Assembly: GCF_029761935.1 (NCBI RefSeq)
Contig: NZ_CP121699.1
Location: 2,604,001 to 2,668,000, forward strand
Reading direction: 5' to 3'
From: Microbacterium testaceum
GTDB taxonomy: Bacteria > Actinomycetota > Actinomycetes > Actinomycetales > Microbacteriaceae
DNA: 64,000 bases
The stretch's first letter is position 1. Each line of letters starts with the position of its first letter. Positions 25,045 to 34,318 of the stretch are shown here, piece by piece. Below the pieces are notes generated by a model that worked only from the letters and a program-made list of their open reading frames with translations, was not told the origin of the DNA and searched no databases. Position numbers and translations under genes: made by a program.

Positions 25045-26691
25045 TCAGGCCTGGCCGAGCGCGGCCGAGACCACGGCCCGCGCCTCTTCCTGCACCTCGC
25101 GCAGGTGGTCCTCGCCGCGGAGCGACTCGGCGTACAGCTTGTAGACGTCCTCCGTGCCCGAGGGGCGCGCGGCGAACCACGCCGACTCCGTCTGCACCTT
25201 CAGCCCGCCGATCGCGGCGCCGTTGCCGGGAGCGTGCGAGAGCTTCGCGGTGATGGGCTCACCGGCGAGCTCGGTGGCCGACACGGCATCCGGAGACAGC
25301 TTCGACAGAGCCGACTTCTGCGCGGGCGACGCGGGCGCATCGACCCGCTGGTACGCGGACGATCCGAACTGCTGCTCGAGCTCGGCGTAGCGCTGCGAGG
25401 GGGTCTTGCCGGTGACGGCGAGGATCTCGGCGGCCAGCAGGCAGAGCAGGATGCCGTCCTTGTCGGTCGTCCACACCGTGCCGTCCTTGCGCAGGAACGA
25501 CGCACCCGCCGACTCCTCGCCGCCGAACGCGACGGAGCCGTCGAGCAGGCCGGGGACGAACCACTTGAACCCGACGGGCACTTCGAGCAGCGTCTTGCCG
25601 AGGGCGTCGGCCACGCGGTCGATGATCATCGACGACACGAGCGTCTTGCCCACGGCGGCGTCGGCCGGCCAGTTCGGGCGGTGCGAGAACAGGTAGTCGA
25701 TGGCGACCGCGAGGTAGTGGTTCGGGTTCATCAGGCCCGCGTCGGGGGTGACGATGCCGTGGCGGTCGGCATCGGCGTCGTTGCCGGTGAGGATGTCGTA
25801 CTCGTCGCGCGCGGCGACCAGCGAGGCCATGGCCGAGGGCGAGGAGGGATCCATGCGGATCTTCTCGTCCCAGTCGAGCGTCATGAACTTCCACGTCGGG
25901 TCGACCTCGGGGTTCACGACGGTGAGATCGAGGCCGTAGACCTCGGCGATGAGCGCCCAGTACTCCACCGATGCCCCGCCCAACGGGTCGGCGCCGATGC
26001 GGACGCCGGCGCTCTTGATGGCGTCGACGTCGATGATGGATGCCAGATCCCTGACGTACGCGTCGCGGAAGTCGTACTGGCCCAGGCCGTCGAGGTCGAT
26101 GTCGGCGTGCCGCGTGCGATGCACGCCCTCGAGCCCTGCGGCGATGAGCTCGTTCGCGCGGTCGGCGATCCAGCCCGTCGCGTCGGTGTCGGCGGGGCCG
26201 CCGTGCGGGGGGTTGTACTTGAAGCCGCCGTCGCGCGGCGGGTTGTGCGAGGGCGTGACGACGATGCCGTCGGCGCGGCCGGGGTCGGAGGCCGCGAGGT
26301 CGCGGTTGTACGTGAGGATCGCGTGGCTAAGCGCGGGGGTCGGCACCCACGCGTCGCGGGAGTCGACGCGCACGTCGACACCGTTGGCGACCAGCACCTC
26401 GATGGCGCTGCGTTCGGCGGGAAGCGAAAGCCCGTGGGTGTCGCGACCGAGGAACAGCGGACCGGTGATCCCCTGCGCTGCGCGGTAGTCGACGATCGCC
26501 TGGGTCGTGGCGAGGATGTGGTCTTCGTTGAAGCTGGTGCTCAGCGACGAACCGCGGTGACCGCTGGTGCCGAAGGCGACGCGCTGCTCGGGCACCGCGG
26601 CATCCGGCTTGCGGTCGTAATACGCCGCGATCAGTTCGTCGATGTCGATGAGATCGGATGCCTCTGCGGGCTGCCCTGCGCGACTGCTCAT
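25045..26691 (-). CDS. pgm: Alpha-D-glucose phosphate-specific phosphoglucomutase
   Basis: 548-aa enzyme interconverting glucose-1-phosphate and glucose-6-phosphate, linking sugar catabolism with polysaccharide and cell-wall precursors. The fold starts with [13 protein letters not shown]; the phosphoserine loop is [19 protein letters not shown], the metal loop DPDAD-like element is seen as [10 protein letters not shown], and the sugar-binding loop as [10 protein letters not shown]. The C-terminal phosphate loop is [16 protein letters not shown]. The ATG at 26689-26691 is preceded six bases upstream by CAGACT and no ribosome site, so it may be leaderless. Relevant to galactose use through the Leloir pathway, whose other genes are not in this window. 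Confidence 0.96.
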   Translation of the reverse strand: MSSRAGQPAEASDLIDIDELIAAYYDRKPDAAVPEQRVAFGTSGHRGSSLSTSFNEDHILATTQAIVDYRAAQGITGPLFLGRDTHGLSLPAERSAIEVLVANGVDVRVDSRDAWVPTPALSHAILTYNRDLAASDPGRADGIVVTPSHNPPRDGGFKYNPPHGGPADTDATGWIADRANELIAAGLEGVHRTRHADIDLDGLGQYDFRDAYVRDLASIIDVDAIKSAGVRIGADPLGGASVEYWALIAEVYGLDLTVVNPEVDPTWKFMTLDWDEKIRMDPSSPSAMASLVAARDEYDILTGNDADADRHGIVTPDAGLMNPNHYLAVAIDYLFSHRPNWPADAAVGKTLVSSMIIDRVADALGKTLLEVPVGFKWFVPGLLDGSVAFGGEESAGASFLRKDGTVWTTDKDGILLCLLAAEILAVTGKTPSQRYAELEQQFGSSAYQRVDAPASPAQKSALSKLSPDAVSATELAGEPITAKLSHAPGNGAAIGGLKVQTESAWFAARPSGTEDVYKLYAESLRGEDHLREVQEEARAVVSAALGQA

Positions 26692-26856
26692 GCGCCCAGT
26701 CTGCCCGCTCCCTCCGACATGCGCACACGCTGTGACGCATTCTGAGAGAATCCGTGGTCGCGTCGCGGGCGGTCGCCGGTCGATGCGGTCCGCAACGGTG
26801 GCGTGGGCCCGCTGTCGCGGCATCCGGAATCTTCCCCCAGGTCTAGGCTGGACGCC

Positions 26857-27819
26857 GTGCTGCCCGACACAGAGACCGTGCCCGCCCGCCGTACCTACAG
26901 CTACCTGGGCCCGGCCGGCACGTTCACCGAGGCGGCCTTGGCGCAGGTGCCCGAGGCGCGCGATCAGATCTGGCGTCCCGTGCGCAACGTCGGCGAAGCG
27001 CTCGCCGACGTCGTTGAGGGGCGGTCGGATGCCGCGATGATCGCCATCGAGAACTCCGTCGACGGCGGAGTCTCGACCGCGCAGGATGCCCTGGCGACCG
27101 TGCCGGGCCTGCGCATCGTGGGCGAATACCTCGTGCCGGTGAACTTCGTGCTCGTCGGTCGCCCCGGAGCCACCCTCGCCGACGTCTCGCTCGTCGCCGC
27201 GCACCCGGTCGCCTACGGGCAGTGCCTCGGATGGCTCAGCAAGAACCTCCCCGCCCACGCGCACCTCCCCGCCGAGAGCAATGTCGCGAGCGCGCTGGGC
27301 GTGCTCGATGGGACGAGTGCGGCGGATGCCGCGGTGGCGGCCCCCGGCATCGTCGCCCACCACGACGTCTCGGTGCTGGCCGAGAACATCGGCGACAACC
27401 CCAACGCGGTGACGCGTTTCGTTCTCGTCAGCCGCACGGTCGCTCCGGCTCCGCCCACCGGTGCCGACAAGACCTCGCTCATCGTCGAGCTGCCCGAGGA
27501 CCACCCGGGTGCCCTGCTCGAACTACTCGAGCAGTTCGCCACGCGCGGGATCAACCTGAGCCTGTTGGCATCCCGCCCCATCGGCGACGCCCTCGGCCGG
27601 TACCGCTTCGTGATCGACGCCGACGGTCACGTGCTCGACGAGCGCATGGCCGACGCCCTGCTGGGGCTCCGCCGGTTCAGCCCGAAGGTCATCTTCTTGG
27701 GGTCGTACGCCCGCGCCGATCGCGCGATCGTGCGCTACCCGCAGCGCTACAGCGACGACGTGTTCGTCGAGGCGCGCGACTGGCTGCGCGGCCTGCTGAG
27801 TGGTGAGCCCGAGGCCTGA
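26857..27819 (+). CDS. pheA: Prephenate dehydratase
   Basis: 320-aa cytoplasmic enzyme converting prephenate to phenylpyruvate in phenylalanine synthesis. The dehydratase domain begins [15 protein letters not shown], with the [15 protein letters not shown] and [11 protein letters not shown] motifs (the Thr-Arg-Phe is catalytic). A C-terminal ACT domain ([21 protein letters not shown] ... [11 protein letters not shown]) mediates feedback by phenylalanine. The GTG at 26857 is chosen because TAGGCT (26844-26849) lies seven bases upstream with no Shine-Dalgarno sequence; an upstream in-frame ATG would precede this promoter. Confidence 0.95.
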   Translation: MLPDTETVPARRTYSYLGPAGTFTEAALAQVPEARDQIWRPVRNVGEALADVVEGRSDAAMIAIENSVDGGVSTAQDALATVPGLRIVGEYLVPVNFVLVGRPGATLADVSLVAAHPVAYGQCLGWLSKNLPAHAHLPAESNVASALGVLDGTSAADAAVAAPGIVAHHDVSVLAENIGDNPNAVTRFVLVSRTVAPAPPTGADKTSLIVELPEDHPGALLELLEQFATRGINLSLLASRPIGDALGRYRFVIDADGHVLDERMADALLGLRRFSPKVIFLGSYARADRAIVRYPQRYSDDVFVEARDWLRGLLSGEPEA

Positions 27820-27838
27820 CCCGCCGCCAGGCCCCTGT

Positions 27839-27974
27839 GCTCGTCGACGGGCCTAGAGCCCGCGTCGGTGACCGGTGGCCTCGAAAGGCCTAGCCGCCCC
27901 GCGCGCCCCGGTCCCCGAGCTCGTCGACGGGCCTGGAGCCCGCGTCGGTATCGGCGGCCGCGAGAGGCTCAGCC
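27839..27974. repeat. Two-copy direct repeat of about 57 bp
   Basis: GCTCGTCGACGGGCCT-GAGCCCGCGTCGGT appears at 27839-27869 and 27919-27949 with one difference (A/G), each followed by a GGCC-GAAAGGCC-like segment (27876-27895 and 27955-27974). Units contain short internal palindromes (GGGCCT-AGCCC). Between the convergent pheA and flavin-oxidoreductase genes. It resembles the GAGCTNGTCGA intergenic repeats common in Microbacteriaceae, but that comparison is from memory. Confidence 0.6.
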
Positions 27975-28005
27975 GTCTCACCCGCGGCGGCGACGCCGCC
28001 GAGCG

Positions 28006-29043
28006 TCAGGCCGCGACGGTCGCCGGAGCCGCGATGAGCTCGAGGGTCTGCACGCGGCCCTCGGACGTCTCGCCGTCGTAGGCTCCCGCCACCGGCGACA
28101 CCATGATCTCGTCGACGCCGTGCTGCGCGGCGAACGCACTCAACTGCGCGCGCACGTCATCGCCGGTGCCCACGAACCACTTCTGCCGGGTCGAGGCCAT
28201 GATCGATTCGGCCATCGCGTCGAACGGCTCCGCCTTCGCCTGCTCGACCGTCTCGAGCGGAACCATGGGGCGGTTCGTCCGCAGCCGCGCCATCATGCGC
28301 AGCTGCGGCAGCGCGCGGTCCTCGGCCTCTTCGGCGGTCGGCGCGGCGACGACGTTGGCGGTGACGAAGGTGCGCGGGCCCTCACCCGACTCGTTGGGAA
28401 CGAACTGGTCGCGGTACACCCCGAGTGCGTGGGTAAGCCCCTCGCCCGAGAAGTGGTTCGCGAAGACGTAGGGCAGGCCGAAGCTGGCCGCGAGCTGCGC
28501 CGAGTAGTCGCTCGAGCCGAGAAGCCAGACCTGGGGCATCCCGGATGCCGCGGGCGTCGCCTTCACCTGGTACTCGGTGCCCGAGGTGAAGCGCACCGTC
28601 GCCCCATCGGGCGAGGTGAGCGCCATGATGTCGGTCACGTGATCGGGGAAGCGGGAGACATCGCTCGTGGTGCCCGAGCGGTTCAGCAGCTGGGTGATGA
28701 CCGGGTCGCTGCCGGGGGCACGGCCGATGCCGAGGTCGATGCGGCCGGGGGCCAGGGCCTCGAGGGCGGCGAACTGCTCGGCGACGATGAGGGGGGAGTG
28801 GTTGGGCAGCATCACGCCGCCCGATCCGACGCGGATGCGCGAGGTGCGGGCGGCCGCGGCGGCGATCAGCACGGGGGGTGTGGTCGACGCGACCGAGGGC
28901 ATGTTGTGGTGCTCGGCGAACCAGTACCGGCGATACCCGAGGCGGTCGGCGCGCTCGACCAGGTCGAGGGCGGCGCTCACCGCCTGTGCGCTGTTCTGTC
29001 CGCTGCGGACGGGGACGAGATCGAGAACAGAGAGGGAGGGCAT
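28006..29043 (-). CDS. LLM-class (luciferase-like) flavin-dependent oxidoreductase
   Basis: 345-aa bacterial-luciferase-like monooxygenase. It shows the family signature in RYWFAEHHNMPSVAST, GSGGVMLPNHSPLIVAEQFAA and GRIDLGIGRAPGSDP, which is the group often annotated as alkane-type LLM oxidoreductases. It would use reduced FMN and oxygen; substrate unknown. The ATG at 29041-29043 is chosen; the much longer frame to 29694 reads antisense through the Asp23 gene and is rejected. Converges on pheA. Confidence 0.93.
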   Translation of the reverse strand: MPSLSVLDLVPVRSGQNSAQAVSAALDLVERADRLGYRRYWFAEHHNMPSVASTTPPVLIAAAAARTSRIRVGSGGVMLPNHSPLIVAEQFAALEALAPGRIDLGIGRAPGSDPVITQLLNRSGTTSDVSRFPDHVTDIMALTSPDGATVRFTSGTEYQVKATPAASGMPQVWLLGSSDYSAQLAASFGLPYVFANHFSGEGLTHALGVYRDQFVPNESGEGPRTFVTANVVAAPTAEEAEDRALPQLRMMARLRTNRPMVPLETVEQAKAEPFDAMAESIMASTRQKWFVGTGDDVRAQLSAFAAQHGVDEIMVSPVAGAYDGETSEGRVQTLELIAAPATVAA

Positions 29044-29247
29044 GGCGTCGTTCACCCCGACAACAACGCCCGATCGATCCCCGCTATTCCTCTCCGGGCG
29101 TCGCGGCGGGCCGTGAGGGGTGCAGGGCGAAGCGGCATCCATCTTCAGCGTTCTCTCAGGAAAACGGCGTGACGAAAGCGCCGCCCACCGCGTCTCACCT
29201 GTGACATCGCGGGACACACGGTCCCGGAACGACGGAAGGAAGCGAAC

Positions 29248-29670
29248 ATGGCCGAGAACACCACCACCGCCACGACCACCCCCGCCACGAAGGACGGCGG
29301 CTCGACCGTCATCGTCGACGCCGTCGTCGCCAAGGTCGCCGGCATCGCCGCGGCCGAGGTTCCCGGTGTCCACGCCCTCGGCGGAGGAGCAGCCCGCGTC
29401 ATCGGCAACATCCGCCAGGCCGTGGGAGCCAAGGACCACGCGCAGGGCGTGAGCGTCGAGGTCGGCGAGACCGAGGTGGCCGCCGACATCGCCATCCAGG
29501 TCGACTACCCCGAGCAGCTGCAGCGGGTGGCGTCGAACGTCCGCGCGGCCGTGCACCAGGCCATCACCGAGCTCGTCGGCATGAAGGTCGCCGAGATCAA
29601 CGTGACCGTCGTCGACGTGTTCATCCCGGGCGACGACGAGGACGACGCCGACGAGCAGCGCGTCAACTGA
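29248..29670 (+). CDS. Asp23/Gls24-family envelope stress protein
   Basis: 140-aa protein with a Thr-rich N-terminal tail and one Asp23 domain (IVDAVVAKVAGIAAAEVPGV ... VSVEVGETEVAADIAIQVDY ... INVTVVDVFIP), ending in an acidic tail. Family members bind the membrane through partners and help with cell-envelope homeostasis. Good ribosome site GGAAGG before ATG 29248. It stands alone, whereas actinobacterial asp23 genes are often clustered in several copies, and is followed by a strong terminator. Confidence 0.9.
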   Translation: MAENTTTATTTPATKDGGSTVIVDAVVAKVAGIAAAEVPGVHALGGGAARVIGNIRQAVGAKDHAQGVSVEVGETEVAADIAIQVDYPEQLQRVASNVRAAVHQAITELVGMKVAEINVTVVDVFIPGDDEDDADEQRVN

Positions 29671-29677
29671 CAACCGT

Positions 29678-29717
29678 CTTGAGAGGGGTGTCACCGCGAG
29701 GTGACACCCCTCTCAAG
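29678..29717. terminator. Bidirectional terminator
   Basis: Perfect 18-bp stem (CTTGAGAGGGGTGTCACC at 29678-29695 with its complement at 29700-29717) closed by a GCGA tetraloop. Lies between the convergent asp23 and collagen-like genes and is symmetrical, so it can serve both. Confidence 0.88.
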
Positions 29718-29752
29718 CGTCCGGCTACGGACCGCCGGTGCGGTCTGAGGCC

Positions 29753-31141
29753 TCAGTTGCCGGTGGGGAAGATGCCCTGACTACACACGTAGTAGGTCAT
29801 GCCGTTCGGGGTGAGAGAGGTGAGGTTGGGGAGCTGGAAGGTCGTCGCGCCGTTCCCGCCGTATGTCGTGCCGTACAGGGCGAACAGCGCCTGGTTCGAC
29901 GAGACGCTCAGCGTCTGGCCGTTTGCGATCAGCCCGCTGGCGATACGAGAAGCGGAGAGGTAGACGTCGCCCAGTGTGCACTCGGCGCCGCTGCGGCCCT
30001 CTCCAGCCCGCCCCGTGTTCTGTCCGAAACGGTTGTCCACGAAGGTGCTCGATCCAGCCGGCCCCTGCGGACCGGTCGGCCCCTGCGGACCGGTGAGTCC
30101 CTGCGGTCCGGCGGCACCCTGCGCGCCCGGTGCAGCGAGCACCCGCCAGTCGGAGGTCGCCGTGGGGGGAACGTTCGTGTTCGCTCGCGTGGCGATGTAG
30201 GTGCCGCCTTGGTAGGTCACGACGTCAGCCGGCGTCCCCGACTGGTAGGTGCTGGTGCTCGACCACTCGCCTCGGAAGGTCCACGGGGTCTGACCTTGAA
30301 TGCCCTGCGTTCCCTGCGGGCCGGTGGCGCCGGTTTGTCCCGTGGCTCCGGTGGCGCCTTGGGCGCCGGCATCCCCCTTGTCGCCTTTCGCGCCCTTCGA
30401 GGCGACGACGATCCAGCTCGAGTCCGTCCCCGGCGTCCTTCCGACCGAAGACTGCGCGGCGACGTAGGCGCTGCCGTTATAGGTGACGAGTGCGGCGGGA
30501 GGCCCCGCCGTGTAGGTCGACGTCGCGGACCAGGCGGATACTGTGCTCCAGGCGGCCACACCGGGGTCGCCCTTCTCACCGGTGGCTCCTTGCGCTCCGG
30601 TGTCGCCCTTCTCGCCGGTGGCGCCTTGGGCTCCGGTGGCGCCTTGTGCTCCCGTGTCGCCCTTCTCGCCGGTCGCGCCTTGGGCTCCGGTGGCGCCTTG
30701 TGCTCCCGTGTCGCCCTTCTCGCCGGTAGCGCCTTGGGCTCCAGTCGCTCCGTCGGATCCCCCGGCGCCCTGGGCGCCCGTCTCGCCGGTCGCTCCTCGA
30801 GCGCCGCTCGTGCCCCTGTCGCCCGTCGCGCCGCTTGCGCCTGTGGCGCCGGTGGCTCCCGGTGCGCCGGCCTCGCCCTGCGGCCCGGGTTCTCCGGTCG
30901 CGCCGGGCTCTCCAGTTGCGGCGGGGGAGCTCGACCAGGTGACCGGAACCATGCCGCCGTCGCACGTCGACGAGTCGGCGTTCAGAGTGAGCGCTCCCGA
31001 CTGCGTATCGAAGCACCCGTAGGCGGTCAGCGACGATGGCTGGCTCTGTGCCACGGATGACGCGGCCCACCCGGCGCCGGCGCCGACCGTTCCCGCGACG
31101 ACCGCGCCGATGATGATCCAAGAAACGGGTGATGCCTTCAT
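29753..31141 (-). CDS. Collagen-like surface protein with carbohydrate-binding and phage tail-collar-like modules
   Basis: 462-aa protein. An N-terminal hydrophobic helix ([20 protein letters not shown]) acts as signal or anchor, followed by a short Cys-containing head. Then three blocks of Gly-X-Y repeats (about residues 77-195, 250-290, 340-368), rich in [12 protein letters not shown], alternate with two CBM5/12-like modules (each with a [10 protein letters not shown] / [10 protein letters not shown] pattern). The C-terminus (about 385-462: [20 protein letters not shown]) matches the phage tail-collar fold. The design predicts a trimeric fibre with sugar-binding bulges and a collar tip. The DNA has a 54-bp tandem period around 30590-30745. 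ATG at 31139-31141 with GGGAG upstream. Function not known; adhesion is a guess. Confidence 0.85.
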   Translation of the reverse strand: MKASPVSWIIIGAVVAGTVGAGAGWAASSVAQSQPSSLTAYGCFDTQSGALTLNADSSTCDGGMVPVTWSSSPAATGEPGATGEPGPQGEAGAPGATGATGASGATGDRGTSGARGATGETGAQGAGGSDGATGAQGATGEKGDTGAQGATGAQGATGEKGDTGAQGATGAQGATGEKGDTGAQGATGEKGDPGVAAWSTVSAWSATSTYTAGPPAALVTYNGSAYVAAQSSVGRTPGTDSSWIVVASKGAKGDKGDAGAQGATGATGQTGATGPQGTQGIQGQTPWTFRGEWSSTSTYQSGTPADVVTYQGGTYIATRANTNVPPTATSDWRVLAAPGAQGAAGPQGLTGPQGPTGPQGPAGSSTFVDNRFGQNTGRAGEGRSGAECTLGDVYLSASRIASGLIANGQTLSVSSNQALFALYGTTYGGNGATTFQLPNLTSLTPNGMTYYVCSQGIFPTGN

Positions 31142-31282
31142 GGCGGGGCTCCCAAAGAGACGGGGCTCCTACGCGGTCGCGTCGAGCAGTGCGAAGACGG
31201 CCTAGAACACACTGCACCAAGCTCAGCCCGTAGTCGGACGCTATCGTAGCGACGAAAGTGCACGCTGTGTCGTCGGGGGTCG

Positions 31283-31423
31283 ACGGACAGAGCCGCCATT
31301 GCCGTACTCGCTGTCGGCACGGCGATCGCCTTCGGGCTCCGCGGAGGGGGAACCCCGGGCGACGCCTCGGCTCCGACCGGCGCGGCGACCTCGGGCCCCG
31401 AGGGCGGGCTCAGCCCCCGTGGC
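31283..31423 (+). pseudogene. Possible remnant of a membrane-anchored protein gene
   Basis: The plus-strand frame at 31283 encodes RAAIAVLAVGTAIAFGLRGG followed by a Gly/Pro/Ser/Thr-rich stretch, which looks like an N-terminal membrane anchor and linker. There is no in-frame start and it runs into the antisense of the photolyase gene. GTG codons in another frame at 31259-31277, with ACTATCG-like sequence before, hint at a frameshifted start. Could equally be chance in GC-rich DNA. The rest of the 31142-31409 gap holds the collagen-gene leader and a TACGAT -10-like box (31243-31248, minus strand). Confidence 0.2.
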
Positions 31424-32780
31424 GCACGTGGGCGTAGGCGTCGAGCGCGCGCTTGCGGGTCTCGCCGAGGTCGACCATCGGCTCCGGCGGGTTCTCGCCC
31501 AGGAATTCCGGCGCCCACTCGCGCACGTACTCGTCGTGCGCGTCGAACTTCTTGCGCTGCGTCTCCGGGTTGAACACGCGGAAGTACGGGGCGGCATCCG
31601 CGCCCGATCCCGCGACCCACTGCCAGTTGAAGGGGTTGCTCGCGGCATCCGCGTCGACGAGGCAATCCCAGAACCACTGCTCGCCGTGACGCCAGTCGAT
31701 GAGCAGGTTCTTGATGAGGAACGACGCCGTGACCATGCGCACGCGGTTGTGCATGACGCCGGTGTGCCAGAGCTGGCGCATGCCGGCGTCGACCACGGCC
31801 ACGCCCGTCTTGCCCTGCTGCCAGGTCTTGAGGTGCGACCGGTTCAGCTTCGGCCAGGGGAAGGCGTCGAAGTTACGGCGCCAGTTCACCGTCGCGATGT
31901 CGGGGGAGTGGTAGGTCACGTGCCAGGCGAACTCTCGCCAGACGACCTCCGACAGGAAGCCGCTCGCGCTCTGCGCGTGCTGGCCCGATCCGCGGTGCTC
32001 GAGGGTGTCGTGCCACACCTGGTAGGGGCTGAGCTCGCCCCAGCGCAGGCGGGGCGACAGGTTCGAGGTGGCGCCGCCGGCGAACTCGTCGCGGTACTTC
32101 GAGTAGTCGCCCAGGTCGTCGTCGAGGAACTCCTTCAAACGTGCCTTCGCGGCGGGCTCTCCGGGCTCCCACGTCTCGCGCAGGCCTCCGGCCCAGTCGG
32201 GCTCCGTGGGCAGCAGGCCCCACGAGCCGAGGTCGTCACCGTCGACACTGCCGTCGAAGCCGGGGATCTTCCGTGCTTCCGGCATCGGCGGGCGCGGGGC
32301 GGGGAGCTTCTGCACCGCCCGCGCGAAGGGGCTGTACACCCCGTACGGCTTGTCCGACTGGGTGCGCACCGTCCACGGTTCGTAGAGCAGGTTGGCGGCG
32401 AAAGACGCGACGGTCACGCCGTCGTCGCGCAGCTTCTCTTTGATGCCGGCGTCGATCTCGCGCTCAGCACCGCCGTAGCGCCGGTTCCAGAACACCGCTC
32501 CCGCGCCGATCTCGTCGACCAGCGCGGGCACGACCTCGGCCGCTTTGCCGCGCCGAAGCACGAGCGACCCTCCGCGCTCGCTCAGGCGCTCGCCGAGCGA
32601 GGTCAGCGACCCGTGCAGCCACCACCGCGCCGCCCCGCCGATCTCGCGGACGCCGTCCGACTCCTCGTCCAGCAGGTACAGCGCGACGATCGGCTCGTCG
32701 CGGTCGAGGGCTGCGCGCAGCGCCGGGTTGTCGGTCAGGCGCAGGTCGTCGCGGAACCAGACGATCGAGGGTGATGCCAT
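31410..32780 (-). CDS. phr: Deoxyribodipyrimidine photolyase (cryptochrome/photolyase family)
   Basis: 456-aa light-dependent DNA repair enzyme that splits UV-induced cyclobutane pyrimidine dimers. The antenna-binding N-domain starts IVWFRDDLRLTDNPAL; the FAD domain has the class I signatures LSPRLRWGELSPYQVW, VWREFAWHVTYHSP, then GVAVVDAGMRQLWHTGVMHNRVRM and WHWWA-type FNWQWVAGSGADAAPYFRVFNP. All the conserved Trp and Asn residues of the flavin pocket appear present. ATG 32778-32780 has TAGCGT six bases upstream, suggesting leaderless expression. Confidence 0.96.
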   Translation of the reverse strand: MASPSIVWFRDDLRLTDNPALRAALDRDEPIVALYLLDEESDGVREIGGAARWWLHGSLTSLGERLSERGGSLVLRRGKAAEVVPALVDEIGAGAVFWNRRYGGAEREIDAGIKEKLRDDGVTVASFAANLLYEPWTVRTQSDKPYGVYSPFARAVQKLPAPRPPMPEARKIPGFDGSVDGDDLGSWGLLPTEPDWAGGLRETWEPGEPAAKARLKEFLDDDLGDYSKYRDEFAGGATSNLSPRLRWGELSPYQVWHDTLEHRGSGQHAQSASGFLSEVVWREFAWHVTYHSPDIATVNWRRNFDAFPWPKLNRSHLKTWQQGKTGVAVVDAGMRQLWHTGVMHNRVRMVTASFLIKNLLIDWRHGEQWFWDCLVDADAASNPFNWQWVAGSGADAAPYFRVFNPETQRKKFDAHDEYVREWAPEFLGENPPEPMVDLGETRKRALDAYAHVRHGG

Positions 32781-32854
32781 TCTCCGACGCTATCCACCGC
32801 GGCATCCGGTGCCTCGGGCTTGACACCCGTGCGGCCGGCGCCGCCTGGTGAACG

Positions 32855-34144
32855 TCAGAGCGACGAGGTGTCGTGCCCCTTCGGCAGCGCGACCGAGAGC
32901 CCACCGGGGACGATGCGGGTGTACACGCGCGTCGCTTCGCCGAACTCGTCGCCGTCCAGCTCGATCGGCTGCGCGGGCGCGGTCGCCAACTCGATGCCCG
33001 TGCCCCGCAGGTAGCGCACCGACGAGTCCTTACGACGCTCGAGCACGCGTCGACCGGCGCGGAACTTCCGCAGCACCGAGTTGTCCCACACGATCTTGCG
33101 CCAGACGCCCAACCAGCCGAGCACGCCGCTGGGCTGCAGCACGGCCACGTCGAGGCTGCCGTCGGCGATCGAGGCGTCGGGGATCAGCGCGACGCCGCCC
33201 TGCAGGGCGCCGCAGTTCGCGAACAGCACGCTGTGCACCTTCGCCGAGTGCAGGCGGTGCCCGTCCAGCTGATACATGACGCGGAAGGGTTTGGCCGAGA
33301 CGAGCGACCTCGCCGCTCCGTCGACGTAGGCGACCCAGCCGACCTGCTTCTTCAGATCGTCGCGGGTGTTCTGGATCATCGCGGCATCCAAACCGATGCC
33401 CGCCATGACCGAGAATCCGTGTTCTTCGATCTCGCCGCTGGCGCGGCGGATGCGCGCGATCCCGGTGTCGATCGAGAGGATGTCGCCCTCGAAGGTTGCG
33501 CGGATCATCGCGTCGGTGTCGGCGAGGGGCAGGTTCAGGTTGCGGGCGAGCAGGTTGCCCGTGCCGCTGGGAATGATCGTCAGGGGGACGCCCGTCGAGG
33601 TCAGCGCCTCGGCCACCGCGCGCACCGTGCCGTCGCCGCCCGCCACGAGCACGGCGTCGACCTTCTCGTCGAGGGCTGCGCGGGTGGCGTCGTCGCCCAG
33701 GTCGTCCACGGTCGTCTCGTAGAACAGCGGCTCGGCCCAGTCGGCCGCGGCCGCGAGCTCGGCCACGCGGGCACGCAGCGTGTCGGGGTCGACCTTGACG
33801 GGGTTGTAGACGAGGGCGGCCCTCTTCTTCTGAGTGGTCTCGGCGTCGATGGGCGCCTCTTCGCCCTCGGCGTCAACGCGCTGCGTCTTGCCGGGCAGCT
33901 CCGCCGACGTGTCGGGGTCGACGTCTTCGGGCTGGTGGATGGTGCCGTCGGGCTCCGCGGCGTCCTTCGGGTGAGGGACGTCCTTGCGAGGGTGATCGGC
34001 GACATCGTCGCCGAGACGTGCGGCGTGGAAGTGGTCGCCGGAGCCGTCGGCCGCGGCGGCATCCGCCTTCACCTCGGCGGGAGCATCGGCGGGGACGGTT
34101 TCGGGAGCGTCCGCGTCGTCACGCGGCTCGTCAGGGGCGGCCAT
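32855..34144 (-). CDS. Diacylglycerol/lipid kinase family protein
   Basis: 429-aa protein with an unusually long acidic, Ala/Asp/Pro-rich N-terminal extension (about 100 residues) before the catalytic core. The core has KRAALVYNPVKVD, then the ATP-binding VLVAGGDGTVRAVAEAL and IPSGTGNLLARNLNLPL, and a second beta-rich domain with FANCGALQGGVALIPDA and IVPGGLSVAL. Family members phosphorylate diacylglycerol or related lipids in phospholipid turnover. The ATG at 34142-34144 is preferred over one at 34156 because TATGGT (34152-34157) lies seven bases upstream, giving a leaderless message. Divergent to serS. Confidence 0.9.
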   Translation of the reverse strand: MAAPDEPRDDADAPETVPADAPAEVKADAAAADGSGDHFHAARLGDDVADHPRKDVPHPKDAAEPDGTIHQPEDVDPDTSAELPGKTQRVDAEGEEAPIDAETTQKKRAALVYNPVKVDPDTLRARVAELAAAADWAEPLFYETTVDDLGDDATRAALDEKVDAVLVAGGDGTVRAVAEALTSTGVPLTIIPSGTGNLLARNLNLPLADTDAMIRATFEGDILSIDTGIARIRRASGEIEEHGFSVMAGIGLDAAMIQNTRDDLKKQVGWVAYVDGAARSLVSAKPFRVMYQLDGHRLHSAKVHSVLFANCGALQGGVALIPDASIADGSLDVAVLQPSGVLGWLGVWRKIVWDNSVLRKFRAGRRVLERRKDSSVRYLRGTGIELATAPAQPIELDGDEFGEATRVYTRIVPGGLSVALPKGHDTSSL

Positions 34145-34318
34145 GGCATCCACCATAGGACCGCGGTCGATCCGTCACCCGTCATCGAGACGGGCTTGAC
34201 GGAGGGATGCCGAAGCCGCACTCGCCGTGAGAGGAGCCCGTCTTTCCGCATTCCGGCGCACGCCGCGCGTGCTCGCGACAGCGCAGGACACGTGCCGCCT
34301 CGACCGTAGGATGGACGC

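Noticed and set aside
30589..30745. Tandem 54-bp repeat considered as a CRISPR array or minisatellite
   Set aside because: No unique spacers of regular size; it codes for [12 protein letters not shown] collagen repeats in frame.
34157..34318. serS upstream region considered for a T-box or other riboswitch leader
   Set aside because: The serS message seems leaderless (TAGGAT six bases before GTG), so no leader RNA exists to fold.
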